NCBI RefSeq assembly: GCF_006542685.1
Contig: NZ_AP019736.1
Location: 2,530,001-2,594,000 of the forward strand
Source: Alistipes dispar
GTDB taxonomy: Bacteria; Bacteroidota; Bacteroidia; Bacteroidales; Rikenellaceae
Reading direction: 5' to 3'
DNA: 64,000 nucleotides
Shown: positions 36,385 to 44,549 of the stretch, in pieces
Layout: the number at the start of each line of letters is the position of its first letter
How positions within the stretch are numbered: the first letter of the stretch is position 1
The notes under the pieces: model-generated
The model's database searches: none
Told to the model about the DNA's origin: nothing
What the model saw: only the letters and a program-made list of their open reading frames with translations
Position numbers and translations under genes: made by a program

Positions 36385-36785
36385 ATGCAAGGCACGGATT
36401 CCGTTCAGAAGATCCGGAATTTGTGCTGGATTCTTCATTCTATTGAGTGCCGAAGAGAAATGAATGACCGACGGCCGAACGGGTGGGAGAATCCGATACC
36501 GATCTGATAAAGCGGATGGGTCAAATTCAAATACTTGAAATACGATCCGGTTCGAAGCCTGTTGCCGCAGTGTGTCGCTGGACGGTTCCGATTCGGTTAC
36601 GCTGGCGGCTGTCGCAGACCGGCTCTCGGTGACCAGTTGTGCCGTAGTCGGAGGATACGGATAGCGGGGGAATGGCGGAATGCCTGTTCGGGAAGCAAAT
36701 GTCGCCGCAGGCCGATATGCAGAGGGATATATACGAAAGAAGCGATCTTGCGATCGCTTTTGATTAGGCTGTCAGCCTTGTTTCG

Positions 36786-36858
36786 TGAACCCGCTGGGGC
36801 TCGAACCCAGGACCCCAACATTAAAAGTGTTGTGCTCTACCTGCTGAGCTACGGATTC
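36786..36858 (-). tRNA. tRNA-Lys (anticodon TTT)
   Basis: The 73-nt minus-strand sequence folds as a complete cloverleaf. The acceptor GAATCCG pairs with CGGGTTC (one G-T pair), followed by discriminator A; the D stem is GCTC/GAGC. The anticodon arm CAACA-CTTTTAA-TGTTG carries TTT, and the T arm is CTGGG-TTCGAGC-CCCAG. CCA is not encoded. A perfect promoter lies 40 bp upstream (36898-36928). Confidence 0.97.
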
Positions 36859-36897
36859 TCCGTCGGCCAAAGGAAAATGCTTTCCGTTTTGGTGGTG

Positions 36898-36928
36898 CAA
36901 ATGTATGGATTATTTTTGTTTTACCAAA
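36898..36928 (-). promoter_or_regulatory. promoter of tRNA-Lys
   Basis: The minus strand has TTTG (36925-36928), 19 bp, then TACATTTG (36898-36905), a full consensus match. It interlocks with the opposite-strand promoter at 36915-36945. Confidence 0.78.
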
Positions 36929-36945
36929 ATAAAACGATATTTTTG
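36915..36945 (+). promoter_or_regulatory. promoter of the carboxynorspermidine synthase gene
   Basis: TTTG (36915-36918), 19 bp, then TATTTTTG (36938-36945), a full consensus match. The ATG at 36991 is 45 bp downstream. It overlaps the tRNA-Lys promoter by 14 bp. Confidence 0.78.
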
Positions 36946-36990
36946 TATTCGCTAAAATGAATTTTTAACTCTGTAAAAACGAATATTCCT

Positions 36991-38181
36991 ATGTGTAAAG
37001 CGCTAATTATCGGAGCCGGAGGCGTCGGTACGGTGGTGACGCAGAAAATCGCCGCCGATCCCGTCTTCACGGACGTCATGCTGGCCAGCCGTACCAAATC
37101 CAAATGCGACGCCGTGGCGGCCGCCATCGGCGGTGACCGGGTGAAGACCGCCGAGGTCGATGCCGACAACGTCGCCCAGTTGTGCGAGCTGTTCCGGGCG
37201 TTCAAACCCGACATCGTGGTCAATGTGGCCCTGCCGTATCAGGACCTCACGATCATGGACGCCTGCCTCGAATGCGGCTGCAATTACCTCGATACGGCCA
37301 ACTACGAGCCGCGCGACGAGGCGCATTTCGAATATTCGTGGCAATGGGCCTATCAGGACCGCTTCAAGGCCGCGGGTCTCACGGCGATCCTCGGCTGCGG
37401 CTTCGATCCGGGCGTGACGGCCGTCTTCACGGCCTATGCCGCCAAGCACCATTTCGACGAGATCCATTACCTCGACATCGTGGACTGCAACGCCGGCAAT
37501 CACGGCATGGCGTTCGCCACGAACTTCAACCCCGAAATCAATATCCGCGAGGTGACGCAGAAGGGCCGCTACTACGAGAACGGGCAGTGGGTGGTGACCG
37601 AGCCGCACGAAATCCACCGGCCGCTGCACTATCCCGGCATCGGCGAACGCGAGTCGTACGTCATCTACCACGAGGAGCTGGAGTCGCTCGTGAAGAATTA
37701 TCCGACGATCCGGCGCGCCCGGTTCTGGATGACCTTCGGGCAGGAGTACCTCACGCACTTGCGCGTGATCCAGAATATCGGCATGGCGCGTATCGACCCG
37801 ATCATCTACAACGGCGTGGAGATCGTTCCGATCCAGTTCCTCAAGGCCGTGCTTCCGGACCCCAAGTCGCTGGGCGCCAACTACCACGGCCAAACCTCGA
37901 TCGGCTGCCGCATCCGGGGTGTGAAGGACGGTAAGGAGCGTACCTATTACATTTACAACAACTGCGACCACGAGCAGGCTTTCCGCGAGACCGGCACGCA
38001 GGCCGTGAGCTTCACGACGGGCGTTCCGGCGGCGCTCGGCGCTTCGATGTGGGCCAAGGGCCTGTGGCGAGGAGCCGGCGTGTTCAACGTCGAGGAGTTC
38101 GATCCCGATCCGTTCCTGGCCGAACTCGGTCCGCAGGGACTGCCGTGGCACGAACTGTTCGACGTGGATATCGAAGTCTGA
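36991..38181 (+). CDS. carboxynorspermidine synthase (saccharopine dehydrogenase family)
   Basis: A 396-residue NAD(P)H-dependent enzyme of the saccharopine dehydrogenase family. The Rossmann dinucleotide-binding motif is at the N-terminus (ALIIGAGGVGTVVTQK). Family segments include VNVALPYQDLTIMDAC, DTANYEPRDEAHFEY and ILGCGFDPGVTAVF. The length and the tail GLPWHELFDVDIEV fit carboxynorspermidine/carboxyspermidine dehydrogenase, which joins aspartate semialdehyde to diaminopropane or putrescine. The partner decarboxylase (nspC) lies 1.6 kb downstream, so the pair should make norspermidine or spermidine. It has its own promoter and a strong terminator after it. Confidence 0.9.
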   Translation: MCKALIIGAGGVGTVVTQKIAADPVFTDVMLASRTKSKCDAVAAAIGGDRVKTAEVDADNVAQLCELFRAFKPDIVVNVALPYQDLTIMDACLECGCNYLDTANYEPRDEAHFEYSWQWAYQDRFKAAGLTAILGCGFDPGVTAVFTAYAAKHHFDEIHYLDIVDCNAGNHGMAFATNFNPEINIREVTQKGRYYENGQWVVTEPHEIHRPLHYPGIGERESYVIYHEELESLVKNYPTIRRARFWMTFGQEYLTHLRVIQNIGMARIDPIIYNGVEIVPIQFLKAVLPDPKSLGANYHGQTSIGCRIRGVKDGKERTYYIYNNCDHEQAFRETGTQAVSFTTGVPAALGASMWAKGLWRGAGVFNVEEFDPDPFLAELGPQGLPWHELFDVDIEV

Positions 38182-38211
38182 CGGCGGGGCTTTCCGGCCT
38201 TCGCCGCGGTA

Positions 38212-38247
38212 CGGAGCGGACGGTTGCGGAAGCAGCCGCCCGCTCCG
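38212..38247 (+). terminator. terminator of the carboxynorspermidine synthase gene
   Basis: A 16-bp stem (38212-38227 with 38232-38247; one mismatch, one G-T pair) closes a GGAA tetraloop and is followed by CGCGTTTTG. A second, smaller hairpin (GGGCGAA/TTCGCCC) lies at 38407-38430. Confidence 0.65.
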
Positions 38248-38517
38248 CGCGTTTTGAGGGGCGGCTGAGCGGCAGGGCGGGGTGCTCCGCACCGTATTTC
38301 CGGTTTTCGGACCTCCCGGGCCTTCTTCGGGTAGGGCAGGGGCTCCTGCGTGCGGGGGGCCGAAGCCGTTTCTTCGGGCAGGCCTCCCGCTGTGGGGACC
38401 TTTTCCGGGCGAAAGAGCGATAATTCGCCCGTATTATTATCATATATGATACATTTTTCGTATCTTTGAATCGTGTAACCGCTCCCGGACAGGCGGGGGT
38501 AATTAAACGACAAGACG
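38248..38517. other. intergenic region before the OmpA-family gene
   Basis: About 270 bp of GC-rich sequence without a recognisable gene, ending in an AT-rich promoter region that holds a perfect palindrome (38438-38451) and a -7 box (38461-38468). Confidence 0.45.
38438..38468 (+). promoter_or_regulatory. promoter of the OmpA-family gene with overlapping palindrome
   Basis: The -7 box TATCTTTG (38461-38468) is a full match, but the expected -33 position is taken up by the perfect palindrome TATCATATATGATA (38438-38451). This arrangement suggests that the promoter depends on a regulator. Confidence 0.55.
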
Positions 38518-39633
38518 ATGAAACGTATCCTATGTGCGGTCGGTGCGCTGATGATGTGTGCGACGCCGCTCTTCGCCGTCGGGGCGAAGGACAAAGAAAA
38601 GACCGAATTCAACAGGCATTGGTTTATGCAGGTGCAGGCGGGTGCTGCCTACACGCTCGGCGAGACGGGATTCGGCGATCTGCTGTCGCCCGCGGCGGTC
38701 CTTTCGGCCGGCTATCGGTTCTCGCCCGTGTGGGGGCTGCGTTTCGGCCTCGGCGGATGGCAGGCCAAAGGGGCCTGGGTTTCGCCCGAAATGCACTACA
38801 AGTTCAATTACTTGCAGGGGAATGTCGAGGCCATGCTCGATCTGGCGAATCTGTTCGGGCGTTTCAACCCCGTCCGGACGGTCAATCCCTACCTGTTCGC
38901 GGGTGTCGGGGTCAGCGGGGCGTTCGACAACGACGAGGCCAACGCGATCTGCGACAAGGGATACGCGATGGAGAACGTCTGGTCCGGCGGCAAGGTTTTC
39001 GTGGCGGGACGCCTGGGTGCGGGATTGAATTTCCGGCTTTCGGACTGCGTGCTGCTGGGCGTGGAGGTGAATGCCGACATGCTCTCCGATAAGTTCAACT
39101 CGAAGAAAGCGGGAAATGTGGATTGGCAGTTCAACGCGCTGGCGGGACTGACCTTCCGCTTCGGAAAGACCTATCGGAAAAAGGCCGCCGCGGTTCCGCC
39201 CGCACCCGTGGCTCCCGCCGCTCCGGCGGAGCCCGCCCCCGAGCAGCCCGCTCCGGAGCCCCGGCCCGAACCAGCTCCCGCTCCGGCTCCGGTTCCCGTC
39301 GCGGAGAAACCCGTTCCGCTGCGCGAGGATATCTTCTTCCGGATCGGATCGTCCGAGATTCGGGCGTCGGAGCGGCCGAAGGTGGAGGCGCTGGCCGATT
39401 ACCTTAGGGCGCATCCGGAGACGACGGTCTCCGTGACGGGCTATGCGGATGCGGCCACGGGCGGCAAGGCCCGCAACCTGCAACTGTCGATGCTGCGCGC
39501 CGCGGGCGTGTCGGAGGCTCTGCAACAGGCCGGAATCGCGGCGGACCGTATCCGGGTCGATTACAAGGGCGATTCGGAGCAGCCGTTCGCCACGGCGGCC
39601 GAAAACCGCGTGAGCGTCTGCGTGGCGCAGTGA
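38518..39633 (+). CDS. OmpA family outer-membrane protein (N-terminal barrel, C-terminal OmpA domain)
   Basis: A 371-residue protein with a signal peptide (MKRILCAVGALMMCATPLFA). An eight-strand beta-barrel region covers roughly residues 35-215. A proline/alanine-rich linker follows at about residues 226-265 (APAAPAEPAPEQPAPEPRP). The OmpA-like peptidoglycan-binding domain (DIFFRIGSSEIRASERPKVE; VTGYADAATGGKARNLQLS) ends the protein. It should tie the outer membrane to peptidoglycan and may act as a porin. The linker resembles those of major OmpA-type proteins of Bacteroidales. It is a single-gene unit between two terminators. Confidence 0.92.
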   Translation: MKRILCAVGALMMCATPLFAVGAKDKEKTEFNRHWFMQVQAGAAYTLGETGFGDLLSPAAVLSAGYRFSPVWGLRFGLGGWQAKGAWVSPEMHYKFNYLQGNVEAMLDLANLFGRFNPVRTVNPYLFAGVGVSGAFDNDEANAICDKGYAMENVWSGGKVFVAGRLGAGLNFRLSDCVLLGVEVNADMLSDKFNSKKAGNVDWQFNALAGLTFRFGKTYRKKAAAVPPAPVAPAAPAEPAPEQPAPEPRPEPAPAPAPVPVAEKPVPLREDIFFRIGSSEIRASERPKVEALADYLRAHPETTVSVTGYADAATGGKARNLQLSMLRAAGVSEALQQAGIAADRIRVDYKGDSEQPFATAAENRVSVCVAQ

Positions 39634-39690
39634 TCCGTTCCGGCACGCCGGGCACGGCCGGGCGGGTAAGTATAAATACCTATTTATCGG

Positions 39691-39730
39691 AAATTCCCGG
39701 GGGACGGCATGGACTGTTCCCCGGGAATTT
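39691..39730 (+). terminator. terminator after the OmpA-family gene
   Basis: A perfect 12-bp inverted repeat (AAATTCCCGGGG at 39691-39702, CCCCGGGAATTT at 39719-39730), extendable by two pairs, followed by T-rich sequence. It ends 3 bp before the nspC -7 box. Confidence 0.68.
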
Positions 39731-39732
39731 GC

Positions 39733-39740
39733 TAATTTTG
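39733..39740 (+). promoter_or_regulatory. -7 box of nspC
   Basis: TAATTTTG, a full match to the consensus, 26 bp before the ATG at 39767. The -33 position falls inside the preceding hairpin. Confidence 0.5.
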
Positions 39741-39766
39741 TCTGTTTTTTAGAGAAACGCCTTTCG

Positions 39767-40897
39767 ATGATCGACTTTCTGACAATGCCTTCGCCGTGCT
39801 ATGTTCTCGACGAGCGGCTGCTGGACGCGAACCTGGCCGTGATCGACCGCGTGCGCCGCGAGTCGGGCGCCGAGGTGATCGTCGCGCTGAAGGCCTGCGC
39901 CATGTGGAGCATTTTTCCCGAGTTGGCCCGGCACTCCGACGGCGCCACGGCCTCTTCGGCCGCCGAAGCGCGTCTGGTTTTCGAAGAATTCGGCCGTCCG
40001 GCCCATACCTACGCACCCGTCTATACGGATCGCAACATCGACGAGATACTGTGTTGCAGCGACCACATCACGTTCAATTCCGTGGCGCAGTTCGAGCGTT
40101 TCGGACAGCGGGCGCTCATCCGCGGCATTTCGTGCGGACTGAGGATCAACCCGGAGTATTCGCCCGTCGGGACGGATCTCTACAACCCCTGCGTTCCCGG
40201 TTCGCGGCTGGGCGTCACGGCCGGCGAGCTGCGCGAGCTGCCCGCAGGCATCGAAGGGCTGCATTTCCATGTCCTGTGCGAATCGCGTCCCGCGCACCTG
40301 CGGCTGGCGCTCGAGGCAGTCGAACGGCGTTTCGGCCGTCTGCTCGACCGCGTCGCGTGGCTCAACATGGGCGGCGGCCACCTGATGACCCATGCCGAAT
40401 ACGACTGCGACGAGCTGATCGCCCTGCTCCGCGAATTCCGTTCGCGTCATCCGCACCTGCGGCTGATTCTCGAACCGGGCAGCGCCTTCACCTGGCGCAC
40501 GGGCTATCTGGTCTCCACGGTGGAGGACATCGTGACGAACGGCGGCGTGCATACGGCGATGCTCGACGTGTCGTTCGCCTGCCACATGCCCGACTGCCTC
40601 GAAATGCCCTACAAGCCGGCCATCGTCGGGGCGCACGATCCCGCCGAGGGGGAGACGCGCTGGCGCATGGGCGGCACGAGCTGCCTGGCGGGGGACTACT
40701 GCGGCGACTGGGCCTTCGACCGTGCGCCGCAGGTCGGCGACCGCATCGTTTTCGAGGACATGATCCATTATACGATGGTCAAGACGACGATGTTCAACGG
40801 CGTGCAGCACCCCGCGATCCTCATCGCGCGGCGCGACGGCAGCGTGGAGACCGTCCGGGAGTTCGGCTACGAGGATTTCAAGAGCCGCATGTCGTGA
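39767..40897 (+). CDS. nspC: carboxynorspermidine decarboxylase
   Basis: A 376-residue pyridoxal-phosphate enzyme of the alanine-racemase-fold decarboxylase family. The cofactor lysine is Lys42 in EVIVALKACAMW. Family signatures are GLRINPEYSPV, GLHFHVLCES, LNMGGGHLMT and LILEPGSAFTW. It removes CO2 from carboxynorspermidine or carboxyspermidine to give norspermidine or spermidine, completing the pathway started by the dehydrogenase at 36991-38181. There is no promoter between this gene and the cysteate synthase gene 60 bp downstream, so the two are probably one transcript. Confidence 0.95.
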   Translation: MIDFLTMPSPCYVLDERLLDANLAVIDRVRRESGAEVIVALKACAMWSIFPELARHSDGATASSAAEARLVFEEFGRPAHTYAPVYTDRNIDEILCCSDHITFNSVAQFERFGQRALIRGISCGLRINPEYSPVGTDLYNPCVPGSRLGVTAGELRELPAGIEGLHFHVLCESRPAHLRLALEAVERRFGRLLDRVAWLNMGGGHLMTHAEYDCDELIALLREFRSRHPHLRLILEPGSAFTWRTGYLVSTVEDIVTNGGVHTAMLDVSFACHMPDCLEMPYKPAIVGAHDPAEGETRWRMGGTSCLAGDYCGDWAFDRAPQVGDRIVFEDMIHYTMVKTTMFNGVQHPAILIARRDGSVETVREFGYEDFKSRMS

Positions 40898-40957
40898 GCT
40901 CCGCCCGGGAGCGCGCCGGAAAACAAGCCAATGCAAACAAGCCATAATAACCCATAC

Positions 40958-42247
40958 ATGGAAAATTTCACACCTACTTCCTACACCCTCGAATGTGTCG
41001 CCACGGGACGCGAGTTCGAAGACACGGGCTGGGTCCTGTCCGATCCGCAGTGCAAGACGCCGTCGCTCGTGCGGGCGCGCTATGCCAAGCGGCAGATCGA
41101 CGTGAAACCCGCCGAGTGGGGGCTCTACCGCTTCGCCGACTGGATGCCCGTGCGGCGGATGCTCAAGGGCTCCTCGGCTCCCGTGACCTACAAGAGCCGG
41201 GGTTTGGCCGAGCGGCTCGGGCTGGAGAACCTCTGGATCACGTTCAACGGCTACTATCCGGCCATCGGCGCCACGATGACCACCTGCTCGTTCAAGGAGA
41301 CCGAAGCCTATTCGGTCTGCGGCCGCGCCGCGGCGGACGAACAGCGCGTGCTGGTGGTGGCGTCGGCCGGAAATACGGCCCGTGCCTTCGCCAAGGTCTG
41401 CTCGGACAACGGCATCCGCCTGCTGCTGTCGGTTCCCTACGACAATATCGGCGCGCTCTGGTTCGAGGAGCCGCTGAACCCCTGTGTCAAGCTGATCTGC
41501 TGCGCCGCGGGCGGCGACTATTTCGATGCCATTTACCTGAGCGATCTCGCGCTCAAAGGTCCCGGGTTCTATGCCGAGGGCGGCGCGAAAAACATCGCCC
41601 GGCGCGACGGCATGGCCTGCACGGTGCTGTCGGCCGTGACGGCGATCGGCCGCATCCCCGACTACTATTTTCAGGCCGTGGGCAGCGGTACGGGCGCCAT
41701 CGCGGCGTGGGAGGCCAATCAGCGCCTCGTCGCAGACGGCCGTTTCGGGCAGAACACCATGAAGCTGATGGTGTCGCAGAACGCGCCGTTCGTTCCCATG
41801 TACGACGCCTGGCAGGCCGATTCGCGCGCGATGCTGCCCTATGACGAGGACAAGGCGCGCCGCGATGCGGAGATCATCGACGCCAAGGTGCTGTCGAACC
41901 GCCATCCGCCTTACGGGCTGGCCGGCGGTCTGTACGACGCGCTGAAAGCCACGGGCGGCGATATTTTCGTGGCGACGAACGCCATGGCCCGCAAGGCCCG
42001 CAAGCTCTTCAGGGAGACCGAAGGGGTCGATATCTATTCGGCGGCGGGCGTCGCCACGGCGTCGCTCATCAACGCCGTGGCCGCCGGCAGGGTCGAGCGG
42101 GACGCCACGATCATGCTCAACATCACGGGCGGCGGCGAGGAACACTTCAAGGAGGGCAAGGAGCTGTGGTATCTCAAGCCGAGCCTGGTCTTTCCGCTCG
42201 ATCCCGATGCCGACGACGTGGTGTCGAAGGTCGAGGCGCTGTTCTGA
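40958..42247 (+). CDS. cysteate synthase (threonine synthase-like PLP enzyme)
   Basis: A 429-residue fold-type II PLP enzyme related to threonine synthase. The cofactor lysine is Lys113 in MTTCSFKETEAYS, and the phosphate-binding loop is seen at VGSGTGAIAAWEA. The N-terminal pattern FEDTGWVL, then TPSLVRARY, resembles the cysteate synthase family, which makes L-cysteate from O-phosphoserine and sulfite. Methanogens use cysteate for coenzyme M; Bacteroidota of this group use it as the sulfonate head group of sulfonolipids (capnine type). An alternative ATG lies nine codons upstream at 40931. It follows nspC closely. A generic threonine synthase role cannot be excluded without alignment. Confidence 0.8.
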   Translation: MENFTPTSYTLECVATGREFEDTGWVLSDPQCKTPSLVRARYAKRQIDVKPAEWGLYRFADWMPVRRMLKGSSAPVTYKSRGLAERLGLENLWITFNGYYPAIGATMTTCSFKETEAYSVCGRAAADEQRVLVVASAGNTARAFAKVCSDNGIRLLLSVPYDNIGALWFEEPLNPCVKLICCAAGGDYFDAIYLSDLALKGPGFYAEGGAKNIARRDGMACTVLSAVTAIGRIPDYYFQAVGSGTGAIAAWEANQRLVADGRFGQNTMKLMVSQNAPFVPMYDAWQADSRAMLPYDEDKARRDAEIIDAKVLSNRHPPYGLAGGLYDALKATGGDIFVATNAMARKARKLFRETEGVDIYSAAGVATASLINAVAAGRVERDATIMLNITGGGEEHFKEGKELWYLKPSLVFPLDPDADDVVSKVEALF

Positions 42248-42261
42248 TCCGAAAAATTGCT

Positions 42262-42269
42262 TACCTTTG
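42262..42269 (+). promoter_or_regulatory. -7 box of the TonB-dependent receptor gene
   Basis: TACCTTTG, a full match, 82 bp before the ATG at 42352. A GC-rich palindromic stretch followed by T-rich sequence (about 42299-42331) lies in the leader and could act as an attenuator or as the terminator of the upstream unit. Confidence 0.5.
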
Positions 42270-42351
42270 CGGCGGTTCGAACCGGGGGCGTGCAGCCGGC
42301 CCGGTCCGGACCGCCGGATTTTTATTTTATCAACCCAAACAAAACGACAAC

Positions 42352-44355
42352 ATGGAACACATTCTGCAGAAGCGGATTCCCTGCTTCAAGCGTTGGAGCC
42401 GCAAGGGCTGGTCGGTCTTTGCGAGCCTGCACCGCTACGTGAAGATCGGAGTCCTCGCCGCCGGAATGTCGATCCTGCTGCTCGCGACACGGGGCGCATC
42501 CGCGCACAACGCCGACACGACCGCCGTCCTCAGGACGTTGCGGATCCGTGAGGTCGGCATCACGGGAACCCAGACGGCTCCCGTGCGGAACGCCCGGTCG
42601 CACACCCCGCTTTTCGACCGGAAAGCTTTCGCCGCGGAGCCCGTCCAGACGCTGGAGGCCGCTCTGCGCCTCGCGCCTTCGGTCGATATCCGCGAACGCG
42701 GAGGCAAGGGAGCGCAGGCCGACATCTCCGTCCGCGGAGGCTCTTTCGACCAGACGATGGTCCTTCTCAACGGTATTGATTTCACGGATGCCCGCACGGG
42801 ACACCAGTCTCACGCGCTGCCGGTCGATCTCGACTGCATCTCGTCGGTGGAGCTGCTCGACGGCCTGCCGGGCGTCGGGGCCTTCGCCGGGGCGGTGAAC
42901 GTCCGCACGGCGCCGCTGCGGCCGACCTACCTGCGCTTCGAGGGTGCGGGCGGACAGTACGGCTATGCCTATGCCAACCTTTCGGGAGCCGTCACCGAGG
43001 GACGCCTCTCGGTGCTCGGCGCGGCTTCCTTCCGCCGCAGCGACGGTTACCGGCACAATACGGACTTTTCCAATTGCAATGCCTACGTGCGGGCCGTCTG
43101 CGAGGCTCCCCGTGCCGGACTGTTCGATTTCCAGGCCGGATACCAGGACCGGGATTTCGGGTCCAACGGATTCTATGCGGCCTACAATCCCGACCAGTGG
43201 GAACACACCGCGACGGCGCTCGCGTCGCTCCGGTGGCTCAGGAGCGCGGGCCGCTTCTCGTTCGGCGCCTCGGCGAGCTACCGGAAGAATTTCGACCGCT
43301 ACGACTGGACACGCGGGACGGCGATGAACCGGCACAATACGGACAATGTCGGAGCGCGAGTCTGGAGCGATTACGATTGGGCGGCGGGCACGACGTCGCT
43401 GGGCGGTGACTACGCCTACAACCATATCTTCAGCACGAACCTCGGCGAGAAGCTCGACACGCCGCACGGCCGTTACACCCATGCCGACGCGCGCCATACG
43501 GGCAACCTTTGGCTGCGGCACGAGAAACACTGGCGGCGTTTCGACGCCGCGGCGTCGGCCGGGGCGAGTTTCACGCCCTACGGCAGGGCGGCTCTCTGGA
43601 GCCTCTCGGGCGGCTGGCGTCCCTCCGAGGCGTGGCGCGTGGAGGTCGGTGCGGCGCAGTCGATGCGCCTGCCGACCTTCACGGATCTCTACTATACCTC
43701 CCCGGCACAGGTCAATAACCTCGGCCTGCGGCCCGAACGGGCCGTCACCGTCCGCCTCGGGGCGGGGTATTCCCGGGGCTGCTGGAGCGCTTCGGCCGAT
43801 GCCTACTACCGGGCCGGCCGCGACATCATCGACTGGGTGTGGTACGACGATGTGCCCGAAAATCCCGAGACATGGCGCGGCAAGTGGCATTCGGAGCAGA
43901 CGAGCCGTCTGAACACCTTCGGGATCGAGTTCTCGGGAAGCTACACGGTGCAGGAAGGATTTCTGCGCCGCGTGAGGGTCTCCTACGGATACGTCACCAC
44001 CGACCGTAACGCCGACATCGTGGCCAGGAGCGCCATGGACTTCATGCGCCACAAGGCGGCGCTCGGGGTCGAATTCCGCTTCCTGCGGCGCATGTCGTTC
44101 GCGCTCACGGGTTCGCTCTTCGACCGCAACGGCGACTATACGGCCTATCCCGTCGCAGGTGACTCCTCCCGGACGGAGACGCGCGGTTACGAACCCTATT
44201 TCCTGCTCGACGGACGTCTGCAATGGGAGAAGGGGTTCTGCCGCCTCTATGTCGATGCGACGAACCTCACCGACACGCGCTACTGCGATCTGGGAGGTAT
44301 CCCGCTGCCGGGCTTCTGGTGTACGGCGGGCGTGGTGCTGACCTTCGGACGGTAG
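42352..44355 (+). CDS. TonB-dependent outer-membrane receptor (BtuB-like size)
   Basis: A 667-residue receptor without the N-terminal carboxypeptidase-like domain of SusC proteins. It has an unusually long, basic leader (MEHILQKRIPCFKRWSRKGW, then hydrophobic VKIGVLAAGMSILLLAT). The plug domain follows (ALRLAPSVDIRERGGKGAQA; ISVRGGSFDQTMVLLNG), then a 22-strand barrel ending in CTAGVVLTFGR. The compact size and plug sequence fit receptors for small ligands such as cobalamin, siderophores or heme, rather than glycans. The ligand cannot be read from the sequence, and no SusD partner is present. It has its own promoter and a textbook terminator. Confidence 0.9.
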   Translation: MEHILQKRIPCFKRWSRKGWSVFASLHRYVKIGVLAAGMSILLLATRGASAHNADTTAVLRTLRIREVGITGTQTAPVRNARSHTPLFDRKAFAAEPVQTLEAALRLAPSVDIRERGGKGAQADISVRGGSFDQTMVLLNGIDFTDARTGHQSHALPVDLDCISSVELLDGLPGVGAFAGAVNVRTAPLRPTYLRFEGAGGQYGYAYANLSGAVTEGRLSVLGAASFRRSDGYRHNTDFSNCNAYVRAVCEAPRAGLFDFQAGYQDRDFGSNGFYAAYNPDQWEHTATALASLRWLRSAGRFSFGASASYRKNFDRYDWTRGTAMNRHNTDNVGARVWSDYDWAAGTTSLGGDYAYNHIFSTNLGEKLDTPHGRYTHADARHTGNLWLRHEKHWRRFDAAASAGASFTPYGRAALWSLSGGWRPSEAWRVEVGAAQSMRLPTFTDLYYTSPAQVNNLGLRPERAVTVRLGAGYSRGCWSASADAYYRAGRDIIDWVWYDDVPENPETWRGKWHSEQTSRLNTFGIEFSGSYTVQEGFLRRVRVSYGYVTTDRNADIVARSAMDFMRHKAALGVEFRFLRRMSFALTGSLFDRNGDYTAYPVAGDSSRTETRGYEPYFLLDGRLQWEKGFCRLYVDATNLTDTRYCDLGGIPLPGFWCTAGVVLTFGR

Positions 44356-44425
44356 GCGTCTCCGTCCGCTCCGGAAGGCGGCCTCTCCGGCGCCGCTGAT
44401 CCGGAGCTTCCGGCTGCGTTTCCCG

Positions 44426-44459
44426 GTCCGGACCTTCGGGTCCGGACTTTCTGTTTTTT
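44426..44459 (+). terminator. rho-independent terminator of the TonB receptor gene
   Basis: GTCCGGACC-TTCG-GGTCCGGAC forms a perfect 9-bp stem with a stable tetraloop (44426-44447), followed by a T-rich tract (44448-44459). Confidence 0.85.
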
Positions 44460-44512
44460 GCCCCGGACGCTTTTTTCGTTACGATTTTATCGGAATTGTT
44501 CCGGAAATTCGT

Positions 44513-44520
44513 TATATTTG
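44513..44520 (+). promoter_or_regulatory. -7 box of the histidine-degradation operon
   Basis: TATATTTG, a full match, 29 bp before the ftcD ATG at 44550. The -33 box is not clear. It rules out the ORF start at 44496. Confidence 0.55.
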
Positions 44521-44549
44521 AAGCAGAGAATCCGAAAACTGCATACGAT

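Larger units (their letters stand above)
36292..36785. other. intergenic region upstream of the GH92 gene
   Basis: About 490 bp. The first 95 bp hold the GH92 promoter and its dyad (separate entries). From about 36400 to 36785 I see no coding sequence or RNA; the tRNA-Lys gene ends at 36786 and is transcribed into this stretch. Confidence 0.5.

Noticed and set aside
39225..39312. Repeated proline/alanine codons that resemble a short tandem repeat
   Set aside because: They encode the ordinary Pro/Ala linker between barrel and OmpA domain; units are irregular and no CRISPR-like spacing exists.
42277..42351. Possible cobalamin riboswitch before the TonB receptor
   Set aside because: The leader is under 80 nt, too short for a cobalamin riboswitch, and no conserved B12-box-like sequence was seen.
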